Source of the DNA: Capniomyces stellatus | Taxonomy: Eukaryota > Kickxellomycota > Harpellomycetes > Harpellales > Legeriomycetaceae | DNA: 64,000 nt | Direction: 5' to 3' | NCBI GenBank assembly: GCA_001661515.1 | Contig: LUVW01000021.1 | Span: forward strand, 318,785-382,784 | Shown: positions 1 to 11,357 of the stretch, piece by piece | Layout: the number at the start of each line of letters is the position of its first letter | Numbering within the stretch: the first letter of the stretch is position 1 | Translations under genes and position numbers: made by a program | The notes under the pieces: model-generated | The model's database searches: none | Told to the model about the DNA's origin: nothing | The model's input: only the letters and a program-made list of their open reading frames with translations

Positions 1-1084
1 AATCTCCCAACAAGCCCTGCCTTGTTCTTCGAGGCAGTAAATAAAATATCGTTTTTCCATATTTGATGGTACAAAATAAAATAAAAAAAAGTCTTGTTTT
101 ATTAGTCAATTTCAAATATCTCTATTCTTTTTTCTTTGTCTTGTTCTAGTTACTGTTTTTTTTCATTTGCTTTTATTTATTTATTTGTTTATTCTTGTAG
201 TTTGATCGAGATCAAAAACTTTATTTGTTTGTTTATTTTGGATTTTGCATATTTTGGTTTTGATTTTAAATGGTTTTAGATGGTCTTTATATATATATAT
301 ATATATATGACTGGAAATCTACATTAGTAAACTACATTCATACTCGTATCCATAAATATAAGGTAAATGGTAACCTACAATCCCTTTTGTCGCTACAGAT
401 ATCGTCCTGAACATTTTTTTTTGCAAATAAATGTTTATTGTTTTCCTATTCCCTAATCTCTAGTACTTGATGTTTTATATGAAAATAATTGTAATGATTT
501 ATTGATCAATGTCAATCTGCAACAATACGAAGCAGAAGGAAAAGAAGAAAAAGAAAAAAAGAAAGAAAAGAATTCACCGATTATAGTTTCAAGATTGAAT
601 AAGCTCAACTTTTTTATTTTCTTTATTTCTAGTTGATGTTTTTTTTAATTGAATTGGATTAACAAATAGAATAGATATTTTTAAAGGTATGATGGGATAA
701 ATTATTATTATTTAATCATGATAAACTTATTAACAAACACACTTTGATTAACCAAGCGACTCCAATTGCTCAACTGATTTTTTTTACCAGTAGTTTATTA
801 TGGTATCAACATGTCAAAAAAAAAAAAAGTACATATATATTTATAAAGTAGTGTCAAAAGTAAGTAAATAGTGTCAAAAGCAAGTAAATGATGTCAAAGA
901 TAAAAGAAAGGGAAAAGGGAAAAGGGAAAAAGAATCGTGTCAAGACAAAAACCATAATAGTAGTTGATAACAGTAATAAATGAAAAGGTGAGAAGAGAGA
1001 GGGAGAGAGAGGGACATTTTTAACAATACGAATTTTTTTTTATTAATTAAGGATTTATAATTAAATCTTGTAAAAAAATGAAGG

Positions 1085-1115
<31 letters not shown>

Positions 1116-1193
1116 AAAAGTAAGGAAATTTTATTCTGAGAGTGAGTCTAAATAAAAGTGAAAACAATAAAGCATTAATTAGTTAAAAATTCT
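1..1193. other. AT-rich 3' flank of SSB, no gene seen
   Basis: No credible coding region on either strand. The stretch contains a short TA run near 290-308, several A/T homopolymers including a 29-nt A tract at 1085-1113, and purine-rich simple sequence at 900-935. Open frames here encode homopolymeric Phe or Lys and are composition artefacts. The right edge is the 3' untranslated region of the minus-strand Hsp70 gene. Confidence 0.6.
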
Positions 1194-3044
1194 TTACTTG
1201 TACAATGATTGGAATGCTTTGGTTACTGTGCGCTGTAATTTTCTGTGAGCAGCAGAGATTTGTTCTTTTGTAGAACTGTTGTTGATGTCGAGCCATTCCA
1301 TTGATTCAGCAAGAGCGTTTTCAACGGCCTCTTTGTCGGCACGCTTAAGACGGGTTTCAATCTTGATGTCAGACATGTTGGATTCAACCTGCATCATGTA
1401 CTGCTCAAGATCTTGCTTGGCGCGGACGGCCTCCTCCTTCTTCTTGTCCTCATCAGCAAACTTCTCGGCATCCTTGACCATGCGTTCGATTTCGGCAGCA
1501 GAGAGATGTCCAGTGGAGTTGGAGATGGTGATGTCGGCGGTGCGGCCTGAGGCCTTGTCAACAGCGGTGACCTTGAGGATACCATCGGCATTCAAGTCGA
1601 AGGTGCACTCAAGTTCAGGAACGTTACGTGGAGCTGGGATGATTCCGTTCAACTCGAAGTTTCCGAGCAAGTTGTTGTCTTTGGTCATTGGACGTTCACC
1701 TTCGTAAATTGGGAACTGGACGGTGGTTTGACTGTCAACAGTGGTGGTGAAGACACGCTTCAAGATGGTTGGGATTGGGGTGTTACGTGGAACAACTACA
1801 CCCATGACACCACCTTGCATCTCAACACCAAGGGAGAGTGGGACAACATCAAGAAGCAAGAGATCTTGGGTCTTGGTTGGGTCAGCGGTGTTGGTCAAAA
1901 CGGCACCTTGGACGGCAGCTCCGTAGGCAACGGCCTCATCAGGGTTGATGGACTTGTTAAGCTCCTTTCCGTCAAAGAATTCTTCCAACAAACTTTGGAT
2001 CTTTGGAATACGGGTGGATCCTCCAACAAGAACAATCTCGTCAACATCCTTCTTGGCTACCTTGGCATCCTTCAATACCTGCTTGACTGGTTCAAGGGTG
2101 TTGGCAAAGTATGTGGAGTTGAGCTCCTCAAACTTGGCTCTGGTGATGCTTGCTTGGTAATCAACTCCGTTGAACAGAGAGTCGACTTCAATTGTTGTAC
2201 GTGCAAGCGATGACAAAGTACGCTTTGCTCTTTCGCAAGCTGTGCGAAGACGACGGAGGGCACGGGCATCTCCTGAGATGTCTTCTTTGTGTTTGCGCTT
2301 GAAGTCCTCCTTGAAGAACTCAACAAGGGTGTTGTCAAAATCTTCTCCTCCCAAATGGGTGTCTCCGGCTGTTGCCTTTACTGAGAAGATTCCTCCTGTG
2401 ATTGAAAGCAATGAAACATCAAAAGTTCCACCTCCCAAATCAAAAATCAAAACTTGCTTCTCGGTTGTGCTCTTGGTGTCCAAACCATAAGCAATAGCTG
2501 CGGCTGTTGGCTCGTTGATAATACGCAGAACCTCAAGTCCTGAGATTGTTCCGGCATCCTTGGTGGCATTACGCTGGGAGTCGCTAAAGTAGGCTGGTAC
2601 TGTGATGACGGCCTTCTTGACGGTCTTTCCCAACTTGGCTTCTGCTACCTCCTTCATCTTGATCAAAATCATTGATGAGATCTCTTGTGGTGAGAATTCC
2701 TTCTTCTCGCCACTGACTTCAACCTGGATAAATGGCTGTGCGTTGCGGTCTACAACCTTGAATGGCCAGTGAGCACTGTCCTTCTTGACGTGTTCGTCAT
2801 CAAAACGACGACCAATCAAACGCTTAACGTCAAATACTGTGTTGGCTGGGTTCATTGCCGACTGGTTCTTGGCGGCATCTCCTACCAAACGCTCTGAATC
2901 TGTGAAAGCAACATATGATGGTGTGGTACGGTTACCTTGCTCATTGGCAATGATTTCTACTCTCTCACCTTCCCAAACTGCAACACATGAGTATGTTGTT
3001 CCAAGATCGATACCGATAGCTCCTTGATATTCTTCTGTTGCCAT
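1194..3044 (-). CDS. SSB1: Ssb-type ribosome-associated Hsp70 chaperone
   Basis: A single-exon 616-residue Hsp70. The nucleotide-binding domain fills about residues 1-390, with the first signature [10 protein letters not shown] near residue 11, the phosphate-loop signature [12 protein letters not shown] near 200 and the third signature [12 protein letters not shown] near 338. The substrate-binding domain and helical lid follow. It matches fungal Ssb and not Ssa: the lengths agree (yeast Ssb is 613), the C terminus ends TKAFQSLYK without the cytosolic EEVD tail, and Ssb-like strings such as ERAKRTLSS and the extra [20 protein letters not shown] are present. Ssb binds nascent chains at the ribosome exit with the RAC co-chaperone (family knowledge). 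The first ATG follows an in-frame stop-rich, T-rich leader. The gene is intronless and its codon use is strongly biased to G/C-ending codons compared with its neighbours, as expected for high expression. Confidence 0.96.
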   Translation of the reverse strand: MATEEYQGAIGIDLGTTYSCVAVWEGERVEIIANEQGNRTTPSYVAFTDSERLVGDAAKNQSAMNPANTVFDVKRLIGRRFDDEHVKKDSAHWPFKVVDRNAQPFIQVEVSGEKKEFSPQEISSMILIKMKEVAEAKLGKTVKKAVITVPAYFSDSQRNATKDAGTISGLEVLRIINEPTAAAIAYGLDTKSTTEKQVLIFDLGGGTFDVSLLSITGGIFSVKATAGDTHLGGEDFDNTLVEFFKEDFKRKHKEDISGDARALRRLRTACERAKRTLSSLARTTIEVDSLFNGVDYQASITRAKFEELNSTYFANTLEPVKQVLKDAKVAKKDVDEIVLVGGSTRIPKIQSLLEEFFDGKELNKSINPDEAVAYGAAVQGAVLTNTADPTKTQDLLLLDVVPLSLGVEMQGGVMGVVVPRNTPIPTILKRVFTTTVDSQTTVQFPIYEGERPMTKDNNLLGNFELNGIIPAPRNVPELECTFDLNADGILKVTAVDKASGRTADITISNSTGHLSAAEIERMVKDAEKFADEDKKKEEAVRAKQDLEQYMMQVESNMSDIKIETRLKRADKEAVENALAESMEWLDINNSSTKEQISAAHRKLQRTVTKAFQSLYK

Positions 3045-4902
3045 TTTTTATTGTCTTGTTTTTAAATTTCTTTAGTTCTCTTAAAAAACTTTTTCTAGTC
3101 AACAAAAAAAAAACTGCCGGCTATTTTTAAAAGAAGGAAACGTTTATATTTGTCTGAACATTATCTTTTTCAAAGCCTTATTGATATTCTTTTATCTCAA
3201 CTACTATTTTTTTTTTCTTCTCCCTTTTTTTTTTCTCTTTTGATTTAGCCTTCTGAATCATTAAATTAAAATTTTTTATTTTCTATTAAAAAAAAATTTT
3301 CCTCAAATTTTTTTTTTTTCTTTCTTCAACTCTTTTTCTAATCTTTTGAATTAGTTAATCCTCTATCCCATTTTTTAGTTTTTCATACTGGTTTTTAATT
3401 TTAACTTGAATTTAGTTACTAGTTTTTCTTTTTTTTTTTCTTTCTACTTTTGACCCTTTACTCAATTTAGATTTTATTTGGTTTCAGCCAACCAATTCCT
3501 CTGCTTTTCTGTTTTTACTTTTTTTTTTTTTTTCTTCTGATACCCTTCTATTTTTTTTTTTATAAACTAATAATATTACTTTTGTTATTTATCATTGTGG
3601 TGTAATTGTTTGGATTTCATTGATTTGATTTGAATATAATGTATTCACCACTAGCCTTCTTACTTTCTCTAGCTTTTTTTTTCTCCTTTTTTTTTTACCT
3701 CGATTCAAAACTGACTACCAATTTGTTGCTTTACTCTCAATTATTAATTGCTTGCATTTACAACTTGTTCTTTTGCTTTGTACCAATTACAACTCTCTGC
3801 TTATTTATTTTTACCTTTTCTCAACCAATTTCTCTTTATCAACAATCCCCATTATTTAATTTCATCTCTGATTCTTTTAATTTTGTTGTTTTAATTTATA
3901 CTTTATTACATCCTGAATTTATGCTTGCTCTTGGCTTTCATTGGGCCATACTTTTCTTTACTTCTTTTTTTTCTACCACTCAACCTTCTTTCTCAACGCT
4001 TCCCTTTCTTTATCATATTCTTCCCAAAACTTTATCAGCAAACTGTTTTTGTGCTTTTTACTTTGGATTTCTAACTAATATTCCATCGATTTTTTCTTTC
4101 TATTGTTTTTTTTCCTACTTTTTCTTGTTTTTAACCAAACTTGGTTCTCCTTTTATTCTTGTCAACAAATATCCCACCCTCATTGTCAATGTAATTGTTC
4201 GCTGGTTATTGGCCAAACAACAATCATATTATCCCAAAAAAACATCTCATTATTCTAAAGTTTTGGTGGGGGGGAGGGGGGGGGGCGGGGGTTTCAGGCT
4301 GTCTTTTCTCCCCTTACTTGCTTTATCTTTTGTACATCTTGGCCAAAACAAAAACAAATAAATAGACAACTGTTTGAAACCCAGGCAGCGGTTAGTCAAT
4401 TCCTACCTACATTATGCTTCTGGACAACAGTGCTGCTTTTTATGATGAGAGCGCTAACATATTCCTTTACTTAAACCCATGCTTTCTGCCATGAATATAC
4501 CAATCCTCTGGAATGCCACATTTTCTCTCCCCCAAAAAAATAAACAATAACAAAAAAGACAGGTCCCCGATCAATAAAAGCGCAACTGAGCGGGGCTTTA
4601 GAACGTACATAAACGAGGCAGTGAAAAAGTGTGCTACTGCTGCAAATACCACATGGCTGACACTCTGCGTATGTCTTATCTTCAGCCTATTAAAAGAACG
4701 AACCGAGTTTGGGTTGTCTAGTTCAACACAAGTCAGCCAAAATGTAGGGTTCGTTTTTATTGTTTATTTATTTCATAGCTAAACGTTTTTTTCTAGAAAA
4801 TACATAAAAAGTCAGTAGTGTTGCAAGTCTATAAAGTATATCGTTTGAAAGAAAGAAAAAAATGGTGTGAGCCTGGCTAGTCTTGGTTAAGCTCTAACAC
4901 TG
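3045..4902. other. SSB upstream region and intergenic stretch
   Basis: The first 500 bases are the pyrimidine-rich (on the plus strand) promoter and leader of SSB, with many T homopolymers. A plus-strand open frame at 3630-4361 is entirely Phe/Leu/Ser-rich, follows the T-rich composition and ends in a G-tract, so I do not accept it. A run of G residues lies at 4265-4291. The stretch 4380-4790 is less AT-biased than its surroundings and holds a CCCCG...CGGGG inverted repeat at 4565-4595. I recognise no RNA gene there. Confidence 0.5.
4265..4291 (+). repeat. G-rich tract, possible G-quadruplex
   Basis: Nearly pure G over 27 bases, interrupted by single T, A and C residues. It has four or more G runs of at least three, enough for an intramolecular quadruplex. 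It lies between SSB and SDHAF1. Confidence 0.6.
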
Positions 4903-5267
4903 TCACATTTTTGATATTTTGGTGGTGGAGCTGCTGTTGAACTGTTCAAGACGCCTTTTGCCAACTCTCAAGTAGTACGTTATGGCGTCAATCTGCGATT
5001 TTTTTAATTCCATATTCTTGCGGAATTCGTTCTTGATATACATCTTTGATTCGGCCTGTAGCCCCTGTTTGTACAAGTAGCGGTTGTAGAGAGATAAAGC
5101 AAAAAAAAGTAATCAATAACTGCCAGAAAATAAACAGAAACAACCAAATGGCACATATAATGGCTGCGTAAGAGCATCCTTACCAGTGGCTTGGTTCGTA
5201 TTGATCGGAAACATTCTCGGTAGAACTTTAGCACATCTTTTTGCAAACCCGAATATCTTTTCGACAT
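4903..5267 (-). CDS. SDH6: SDH assembly factor 1, LYR-motif protein
   Basis: Two exons, 5267-5184 and 5064-4903, joined in phase 0 over a 119-nt intron (GTAAGG...AAACAG), give an 81-residue protein. The N terminus MSKRYSGLQKDVLKFYRE carries the LYR-family motif in the form FYR. It is followed by RTKP, and exon 2 supplies YIKNEFRKN, the conserved IDAITYYLRVGKRRLE stretch and a short Ser/Thr tail. The layout and length agree with yeast Sdh6 (79 residues) and human SDHAF1. The protein acts in the mitochondrial matrix and protects or helps insert Fe-S clusters in the Sdh2 subunit of succinate dehydrogenase (family knowledge). A second acceptor nine bases downstream (CTACAG) would remove Gly-Leu-Gln in frame, so the intron end is uncertain by three codons. 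Confidence 0.88.
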
Positions 5268-5418
5268 TTCAAAAGTGTTTATGTTTTATTTGATTTTATT
5301 TGTACAAAAGGTGCAATTCAGCATTTGGCAGATAAGAAAGGGAATCAGAGTAGTGGTATTGAACAGTTAGGGCTTTAAGGAAAAGGTGTTTGTTTGATTA
5401 ATTAAATCCAGCAAGAAA

Positions 5419-5646
5419 CTAGCAATCCTGTGTGTATGCGCTAATGAAGTTGCCAACCAGGTAACAGAATGGCATAATAAATTCCAACGGGGAAAGAAGA
5501 TTGATCAACAAAAAGGCCTTAAAGTACAGCTGGATTGCTTCAAAGTACAATTTTATAGCTACCCATTTTGGAACTTCAAGACCAACTAAGCAAATTGAGA
5601 ACAGCACAACACAAGCTTTAAAGCGTATTTTGGTGGTATGTTGCAT
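5419..5646 (-). CDS. Small two-helix membrane protein, possibly ssSPT-like
   Basis: A 75-residue open frame from an ATG with two hydrophobic segments, about residues 10-25 and 42-66. The middle, from KLYFEAIQLYFKAF to LLINLLSPLEF, is aromatic-rich and ends in a Leu-x-Pro-x-Glu pattern. This resembles the W..YY.Y...LEPWE core of the small activating subunits of serine palmitoyltransferase (ssSPT), which bind Lcb1/Lcb2 in the ER. The resemblance is weak and based on pattern only. The frame ends 151 bases upstream of SDHAF1 on the same strand. Alternatives are another short membrane subunit or a chance frame in AT-rich DNA. Confidence 0.35.
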   Translation of the reverse strand: MQHTTKIRFKACVVLFSICLVGLEVPKWVAIKLYFEAIQLYFKAFLLINLLSPLEFIMPFCYLVGNFISAYTQDC

Positions 5647-7062
5647 TTACTTTTCAAACAAATCGAGCAATGTTATATAGCGGATTCATGGGATTTATAG
5701 AGTGCACGGTTTAAAATTATATATATTTTATGGCAATAACAAGCACAGGCAAGAGTTGTAGTTTAGCACAGGAGTGATTTATTGAGAAAATAAAGAAACA
5801 ATCAAGAATATAGTACACGCATAGTTTTACATTAATAAGAAAGAAGGGAAAATCTACTAATAAAAAAATACTGGAAGGTTATATAGAGTAAATAACGTGT
5901 CAAGTGCAAAATTGAGTGAATCTAATTTTCAGAGAAAAAAGAGTCGAGGACACAATAATTAGTAAAGCTGTTGAATAAACCAAGCTGAAATGGAGCAAGT
6001 GTTTCAAGTAAAGATCAGTTTTTTTGGCAATATACGTTTTATCCGCACTCTTTAAAACCGGTTAATGTATAAAAAGTTGGAACAGGTCTGAATATAAATC
6101 ATCATTTCAAAGAAATATTAAAAATAATATTTGCATAGTCAAAAAGTCAGGAATCAAGAAGCTTATACTTACAATTTCTGTTGAACGTTGTCACTAGTGC
6201 TGGGTACTGGTATATTGAAAATATACCAATCCAAGGTTGATGGAAAAAGATGATTTGAATTGAGGAAAGAAAAAAAAAGTTTAATGTCAGATAGTTAAGA
6301 GAGGAATTGTACAAAGAAAATAACAGTATTTATAATGTTTTTTTCTCCAACAATTATTCAGATTTTTTTTTTTCAATTTTGCAGGTAAAAATTTTCACCC
6401 CAAAAATAAATAAAATAAAGAGCAAAATTTTTTTTAAGAGAATAGGAAAGATAAATGAGGTTAGCAATGAAAGGGTTTAAAAGGAAGCAAGTAAGGCTTT
6501 TATTTAAAATTCGTCAAATGAGAGGAATTTGAAAAGCGGACTAGAATTTACTCATGATTTGATCAGTTTACAGGCTCAGATTAGGTTCAGATAGTGGTTT
6601 TGTTTGCCATTGGATGTTCTAAAATCAATAAAACTTGATTCAGTAAAGTAATAGCATTCTAATAAATAATGGTAAACAAATGGGCAGCTCAACAAGCTAT
6701 TTCTCCCATTAAAAGTGAGATTTTTGTAATCAAAAGAGCAGAGCCAAATATATGACTGGTAAAAAAAAAAAAAAGTCGGAAAAGAAAGAAAAATGCGATT
6801 GGAAGGAATGTTAATTACTCTCAATGATCTAAATTAAAAGGGAAAATAAAATAAGTAAAAGATAAAATAGGAAAAAGATAAAGTAAAAGTGTAAATAAAA
6901 AAGGGAGTGAATAGCAAAAGAAAAAAGGAGTAGATAGTAAAAGAAAAAAAAACTAGATCCAATGGACTTTAAACAGAAATAGTTTGGTAGAGATGGTATA
7001 TTGTGAGTAAAATGGGAAGGGAGGGAGGAAGGAAAAAAAAATGGTCAGAATGCTAGGAGGAA
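5647..7062. other. Gene-poor AT-rich intergenic stretch
   Basis: No coding region I can support. Both strands are rich in A runs and in stop codons, and the one open frame of 82 codons (6576-6824, minus) has no conserved look. The left part would hold the promoter of the 5419-5646 gene, and the right part is the 3' flank of TIM50. Confidence 0.5.
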
Positions 7063-8805
7063 TTATTTTTCAGGCTGGTTAATGGCGCTTTGGGCCAGAG
7101 TCCAGATAGTACCTTCCTGCATAACCTTTTTGGTTTCTTCGTCAAACTTTCTCTTTTCTTCCTTAATCACAGCAATCATTTTGCGGTGTTGGACCTGGAA
7201 GTTTTGACGCATGGAGTTGCGCATGGTGATGAATTGCGGGACTGGTGGTTCGGCAGGTGCTTGCTTTGCAGAAGTGCCACTTCCAAACAACAGCGTTGAG
7301 ATAAACCCGACAACGGAGTTGGTGTCTGTAGCGGCCCGCCTTTTGTTGGTTTCTTCCCAATCATCGTTCAGTTTCTGCACAACAGCCTTTTCCCACGCAT
7401 TGTACTCCTCAATCGCATCTTTGCCCTCATAAACCTTTAATATTGGTCTTACGTCGGTTGGCTCCATCATGTAAATATCTACATCCAGACAAGCGATTCA
7501 CCAATTAAATATGCGTATAAATATATTGTCCAGCTCGGGCGTAAATCCTATTAATAGTAGATGTCGCCAACTTACACTCAAACAACGGAATTGCTCGACT
7601 CAAAGCATTGTCGTTGGGCTCACCGCTCCACGGCTTGATTCCAATTCTGTTTTCATGCTGGGGACTTGAATCTTCAGAGCTGATGTCAAGGAAAATAACC
7701 TTGCTCAAATCTCGGTTCAGGTATGACAAGTCCTATTAATCATCAACATACTTTCTGTTAAATATCAGCAAGTGCAAATTTTGGCTTTATAAAGCCTGTA
7801 TGGCCTATCAAATTAGCCAAAGTTGGGCCCAGCTGCCCTCAAATAGTTTACACCAAAACTTACCTTGATATTCTTCCCATCAACGTGCCTCATGTGCTCC
7901 CTGTACAACCGGTGCGGCGCATAGCCATACGGATCCAGTCTAGCCAACATTTCCTCTCCACTATACTGTGGCTGGTCGCTGAAAATTACCAACTCGTACA
8001 TCGATGACATGTATGCCAGGAATTGCTCAAGATGAGGCCGCTTAGCCACACGCCAGCCGTGCTTTTTATCCCACATCGTGTGGATAAGCAGGTCGTCTAG
8101 GCTAACAACCAAGGTGTAAGGCAGCGACTCGTTCTCAACAATGTCTGGAAGGAACTTCTTTGCAACCGGTTCAGCAAAAAACTTTGTCGACTCTTTAGAT
8201 CTGTTCATAATCCTCTTTAACGCCTGAAGTACTGCGTTTTCGTCTGCGTTATCAACCAACCCTGCCTCTTTCTCTTCCTCACCATAAGGACTTCCGTAAT
8301 ACCCAATTGCACCAATAATCAACCCAACAAACACCCCCCAGTACGCATATTTTGATCCCGCTCCAAGCTCCTTGCTATCTCTCTTTGGCAAGTTGGCTCG
8401 TTGTCTACGTGCTCTACGCTTCTCTGCTGGCGTTAACGGCTTCCCATCTAATCCCTCATCGACATTTTCCTTTTCATTACTCGTTTCGTTTTGCTGATCT
8501 TTAAATGCCGTTGAAAACCTCTCGTCTGCCTGCTCTCCTGTCTGTCCCGTTAAAATCTGGCTAGCCAAACCTCCCGTCGAAATTCCTGCCCGATAACCTT
8601 GACTAATCGCCGCCTTTTTGCTGTCAACATCTTTGGATTCTCCTGTTTCCTTTGCTTCGCTTTTTGGATCTTTTGTATATTTCCTGCTTTGGACTTGCAA
8701 TTTCAGTTGCCCACTCTTAAATGCCAATATTTGCCTTCCCTGAAGATTCAAATTCCCAAACCGTTTTATTTTACTCGAATTGTGCAAAGCTCGCTGAAGC
8801 ATCAT
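7063..8805 (-). CDS. TIM50: TIM50, TIM23-complex receptor
   Basis: Three exons, 8805-7864, 7732-7576 and 7478-7063, join over introns of 131 and 97 nt (phases 0 and 1) to give 504 residues. The N terminus is basic and Ser/Arg-rich as in a matrix-targeting sequence. A Lys/Arg-rich stretch precedes one transmembrane helix (YAYWGVFVGLIIGAIGYYGS, about 158-177). The intermembrane-space FCP1-like domain follows from about residue 235: TLVVSLDDLLIHTMWDK, then the RPHLEQFLAYMSSMYELVIF block, then LSYLNRDLSKVIFLD in exon 2 and TDVRPILKVYEG in exon 3. Tim50 receives presequence preproteins for the TIM23 channel. Yeast Tim50 has 476 residues. Both ATG codons at the start are in frame; I chose the first. 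Confidence 0.95.
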
Positions 8806-9381
8806 TTTTCTCTATTCCCTTTTTTTTTGTTTCTATTTTTCTTCTATATTTGTTTTATAACCTATATCGCAAATCCAAATCGAATTCCTAAATCGATTCT
8901 GACAGCAATGGTTTATCTTTATTTATTTAAGGTGTTGTAAATCTGACCTTATTTTTTTTTATCTTTTATTCTTGGTATCCCAACCTTTTATTGTCTGAAA
9001 GCAATATCGGAGGTTTTTTTTTAAAAAAAAAGGTTGATTCTGTTTTTTTTCCTTTTAAAATTAAAAATGCTAATAAATTTTACTTTTTAAATCAATACCT
9101 AGATTACTCTTTTAAGTCATACTCGAGAACATAATGAGGTAATTTAATCACCAAAATCATCAATTTTGCTTAAATTGGAACAAAAATAATAAATTTTTTT
9201 TATTTTTTTTGAATAAATTCTAAATAACTGAATTTCACAAGGGCTGATTACATGAATAAATAGTAGTAGTGTTGATGTAACAAGAGGTAAACTGTACGGG
9301 GTTGATAGTTTTTATTGACTTTATTTAATAATTTATCTATTTTAACCACTACAATGCAAAGTGAAAATCATGGGAATTGAG
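8806..9381. other. Intergenic, TIM50 promoter side
   Basis: A stretch of 576 bases between TIM50 (5' end) and the end of the transporter gene, AT-rich with A/T homopolymers. It should contain the TIM50 promoter and the transporter 3' untranslated region. No gene or strong motif seen. Confidence 0.5.
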
Positions 9382-10704
9382 CTATATTCGTCCTGTTCCC
9401 AGTCTTGGAATGTGTCTTCTAGAGTACACTTTTAGGCCATAGGCTACTACCCCGGATAGTATGTAAACAACACCTCCAAGAATGATGATGGCTGAATACG
9501 ATGTACGGTGACCAACCTTGTCAAAAATAAATCCAACAAGAGGTCCACAAATGAGCAGAGCAATACCAAATGTCAAGTACAGCAGCCCATTCGCTTGAGA
9601 TATTTGCTCGCTTTTAAATTCAGCACCAATTAAAACTGGACAAATACCAAACCCTGTTGTAAAAATAAACCCAATCAGCAAGTAAAAGACCAGGCTTACA
9701 GTGTAGCTCTTGCTGCTATACCACATGGACAGCATCAGGATGCCAGTCACAACACTTGAAAACATCAATATGTTTGTTGGTCCAACTTTGTCAGTTATAA
9801 TCCCAGTAATAATCCTGCTGATAAAAACACAACCGCATAAAATCATAATTGAGTTGTAAGCTGTAGTCTCGGACTGCCCCAAGTCAATAATGCTGGATGG
9901 GAAATACAGCAATGGGACGCTGTATCCAACTTCCATCAAAAATGCATAAAACAGAATCAACATCAGATAGGGACTTTTCAAAAGCTTGACGTCAACCACT
10001 TTTCGAAGCGGTTTAAACGTGTTTCTTGGTTTAAGCATAAGCCCGCCAACTCCAGTTATAATCAGATTGATAATCGCCAGTATTCTAAATGACCAATGGA
10101 ATCCTATGGTGGTTAGCGATTTTGAAACAATGGGGATCAAAATAAGCCCTCCGATGCTGCCACCTGACGAAAGAATGTTCAAAGCAAGCGATCGTTTCTT
10201 TTCAAACCACAACGAAACGGCTGTGATAGAGCAGTTTATGACAATCGAAGATCCGAATCCAAACAATACACCCTGTGTCAAAACAAGCTGCCATATCTCG
10301 GTGCTGAACGACGCTAGTAGCAAACCAATGCTTCCTGCAGCCGTTCCTAACAAAATCGAATGTCTAATGCCAATAAACGACATTATAGGCCCTCCTAAAA
10401 TCCCGCAGGCCAAGGTGAATGAGGATGATATTGTGCTTATCCACGAAATAGATGCAGCCGTCCTGTCCACAAACATATTTTTAAGGTAGTATGTCTGAAA
10501 TATTCCAAACGACATGAAGCTTCCAAACGACACAAAAAAGTTCATTAGGCCAAAAGCCAAAACCACCCATGCATATCCAGTATCTGGAGGTGTTTGGACT
10601 TCTAGCTCATCCTTGCTGTTGCTGTATTCCTCCTTTGCCGCGACGTGGTTCGTGTTGTTTAGGCTATCTCTGCTATCTGTGTGGGTAGAATCTTTGCTTG
10701 CCAT
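9382..10704 (-). CDS. MFS transporter, monocarboxylate (MCT/MCH) type
   Basis: An intronless 440-residue major facilitator protein with about 12 hydrophobic helices. After a hydrophilic Ser/Asn-rich N terminus of about 35 residues comes PPDTGYAWVVLAFGLMNFF, the fungal form of the [D/E]G[G/S][W/Y]GW motif before helix 1 in monocarboxylate porters. Further supports are the helix 4-5 region VLFGFGSSIVIN, the WFEKKRSLALNILSSGGS motif typical of fungal MCT homologues, and RIITGIITDKVGP in the second half. Fungal relatives (yeast Mch family, riboflavin transporter Mch5, others) do not all carry monocarboxylates, so the substrate is unknown. Length is normal for the family. The C-terminal tail is short and basic. 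Confidence 0.9.
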   Translation of the reverse strand: MASKDSTHTDSRDSLNNTNHVAAKEEYSNSKDELEVQTPPDTGYAWVVLAFGLMNFFVSFGSFMSFGIFQTYYLKNMFVDRTAASISWISTISSSFTLACGILGGPIMSFIGIRHSILLGTAAGSIGLLLASFSTEIWQLVLTQGVLFGFGSSIVINCSITAVSLWFEKKRSLALNILSSGGSIGGLILIPIVSKSLTTIGFHWSFRILAIINLIITGVGGLMLKPRNTFKPLRKVVDVKLLKSPYLMLILFYAFLMEVGYSVPLLYFPSSIIDLGQSETTAYNSIMILCGCVFISRIITGIITDKVGPTNILMFSSVVTGILMLSMWYSSKSYTVSLVFYLLIGFIFTTGFGICPVLIGAEFKSEQISQANGLLYLTFGIALLICGPLVGFIFDKVGHRTSYSAIIILGGVVYILSGVVAYGLKVYSRRHIPRLGTGRI

Positions 10705-11017
10705 TTTTTATTTTAAAGTGTGTTGTTATTGATTTTGATAGATTTATACAGGATTTTACAGAAAGAGTGGTAATAAGTATATTTAGATGCTGTTTAACGT
10801 GGCGATTGTTTATATCTACAAAGGAAGCGAAAACAAGTTTGAGGTTTCGAGGTATAAAAGTGCGCTTTTATACAAAATTTAACAAAAAAAGAATGAAAGA
10901 AAAAGAATTAATTCAATAAAAAAAAAGAAAAAAAATTAAAAGATTCAAGGCGTTTAAAACGATTCGGCCAAATTGAGAATACTACTTGTAACACGATAAG
11001 AGCAAAAGAAAGCAAAA

Positions 11018-11111
11018 ATGGCCAAGAGGAACAAAATTTTGTTAAATCAAATTAGTGCCAAACTAGGAAAAAACAAAAAAACAAAACAAAAAAAAACCAA
11101 GAGTCATCGAG
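11018..11111 (+). CDS. Possible first exon of a very small Lys-rich protein
   Basis: From ATG the frame reads MAKRNKILLNQISAK and then a Lys-rich run to SHR, with a perfect GTAAGT donor directly after (phase 1). Two continuations are possible. TAG at 11146 would remove only 35 nt and gives a 46-residue basic protein ending PNFNKRAERK. TAG near 11263 gives an intron of about 150 nt, normal for this window, but adds only DKAETN before a stop. I do not recognise the protein. It could be a nucleolar or ribosomal microprotein or a chance frame. Confidence 0.25.
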
Positions 11112-11357
11112 GTAAGTTGATAACTTTTTTTTTCTGGTCCTATTAGCTGCCAGGGAAAAGCCAAACTTTAACAAACGAGCAGAGAGGAAATAAAATGGTC
11201 GAACGCACATGTTGGGGGGCTGTTACTGAACTAAAAACGGTGAATTTAATTTAATGTAATTAGATAAAGCAGAAACAAACTGATAATCGTTAAACACGAT
11301 TACTAATCCGATACGATATAATGCATAAAGTACAGATTAAAGACATGATAATTGAGA

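Noticed and set aside
940..1167. 75-codon minus frame with a long Phe run
   Set aside because: The Phe run is the complement of a 29-nt A tract; composition artefact.
1728..2490. Plus-strand open frames opposite the Hsp70 gene
   Set aside because: Antisense frames over a strongly codon-biased Hsp70 gene are a common artefact of GNN/NNC codon use; no independent signal.
3630..4361. 243-codon plus-strand open frame with many hydrophobic residues
   Set aside because: It begins at a TTG, is almost wholly Phe/Leu/Ser/Tyr as dictated by T-rich DNA, has no hydrophobic-helix periodicity or conserved motif, and ends through a G-tract into a chance stop.
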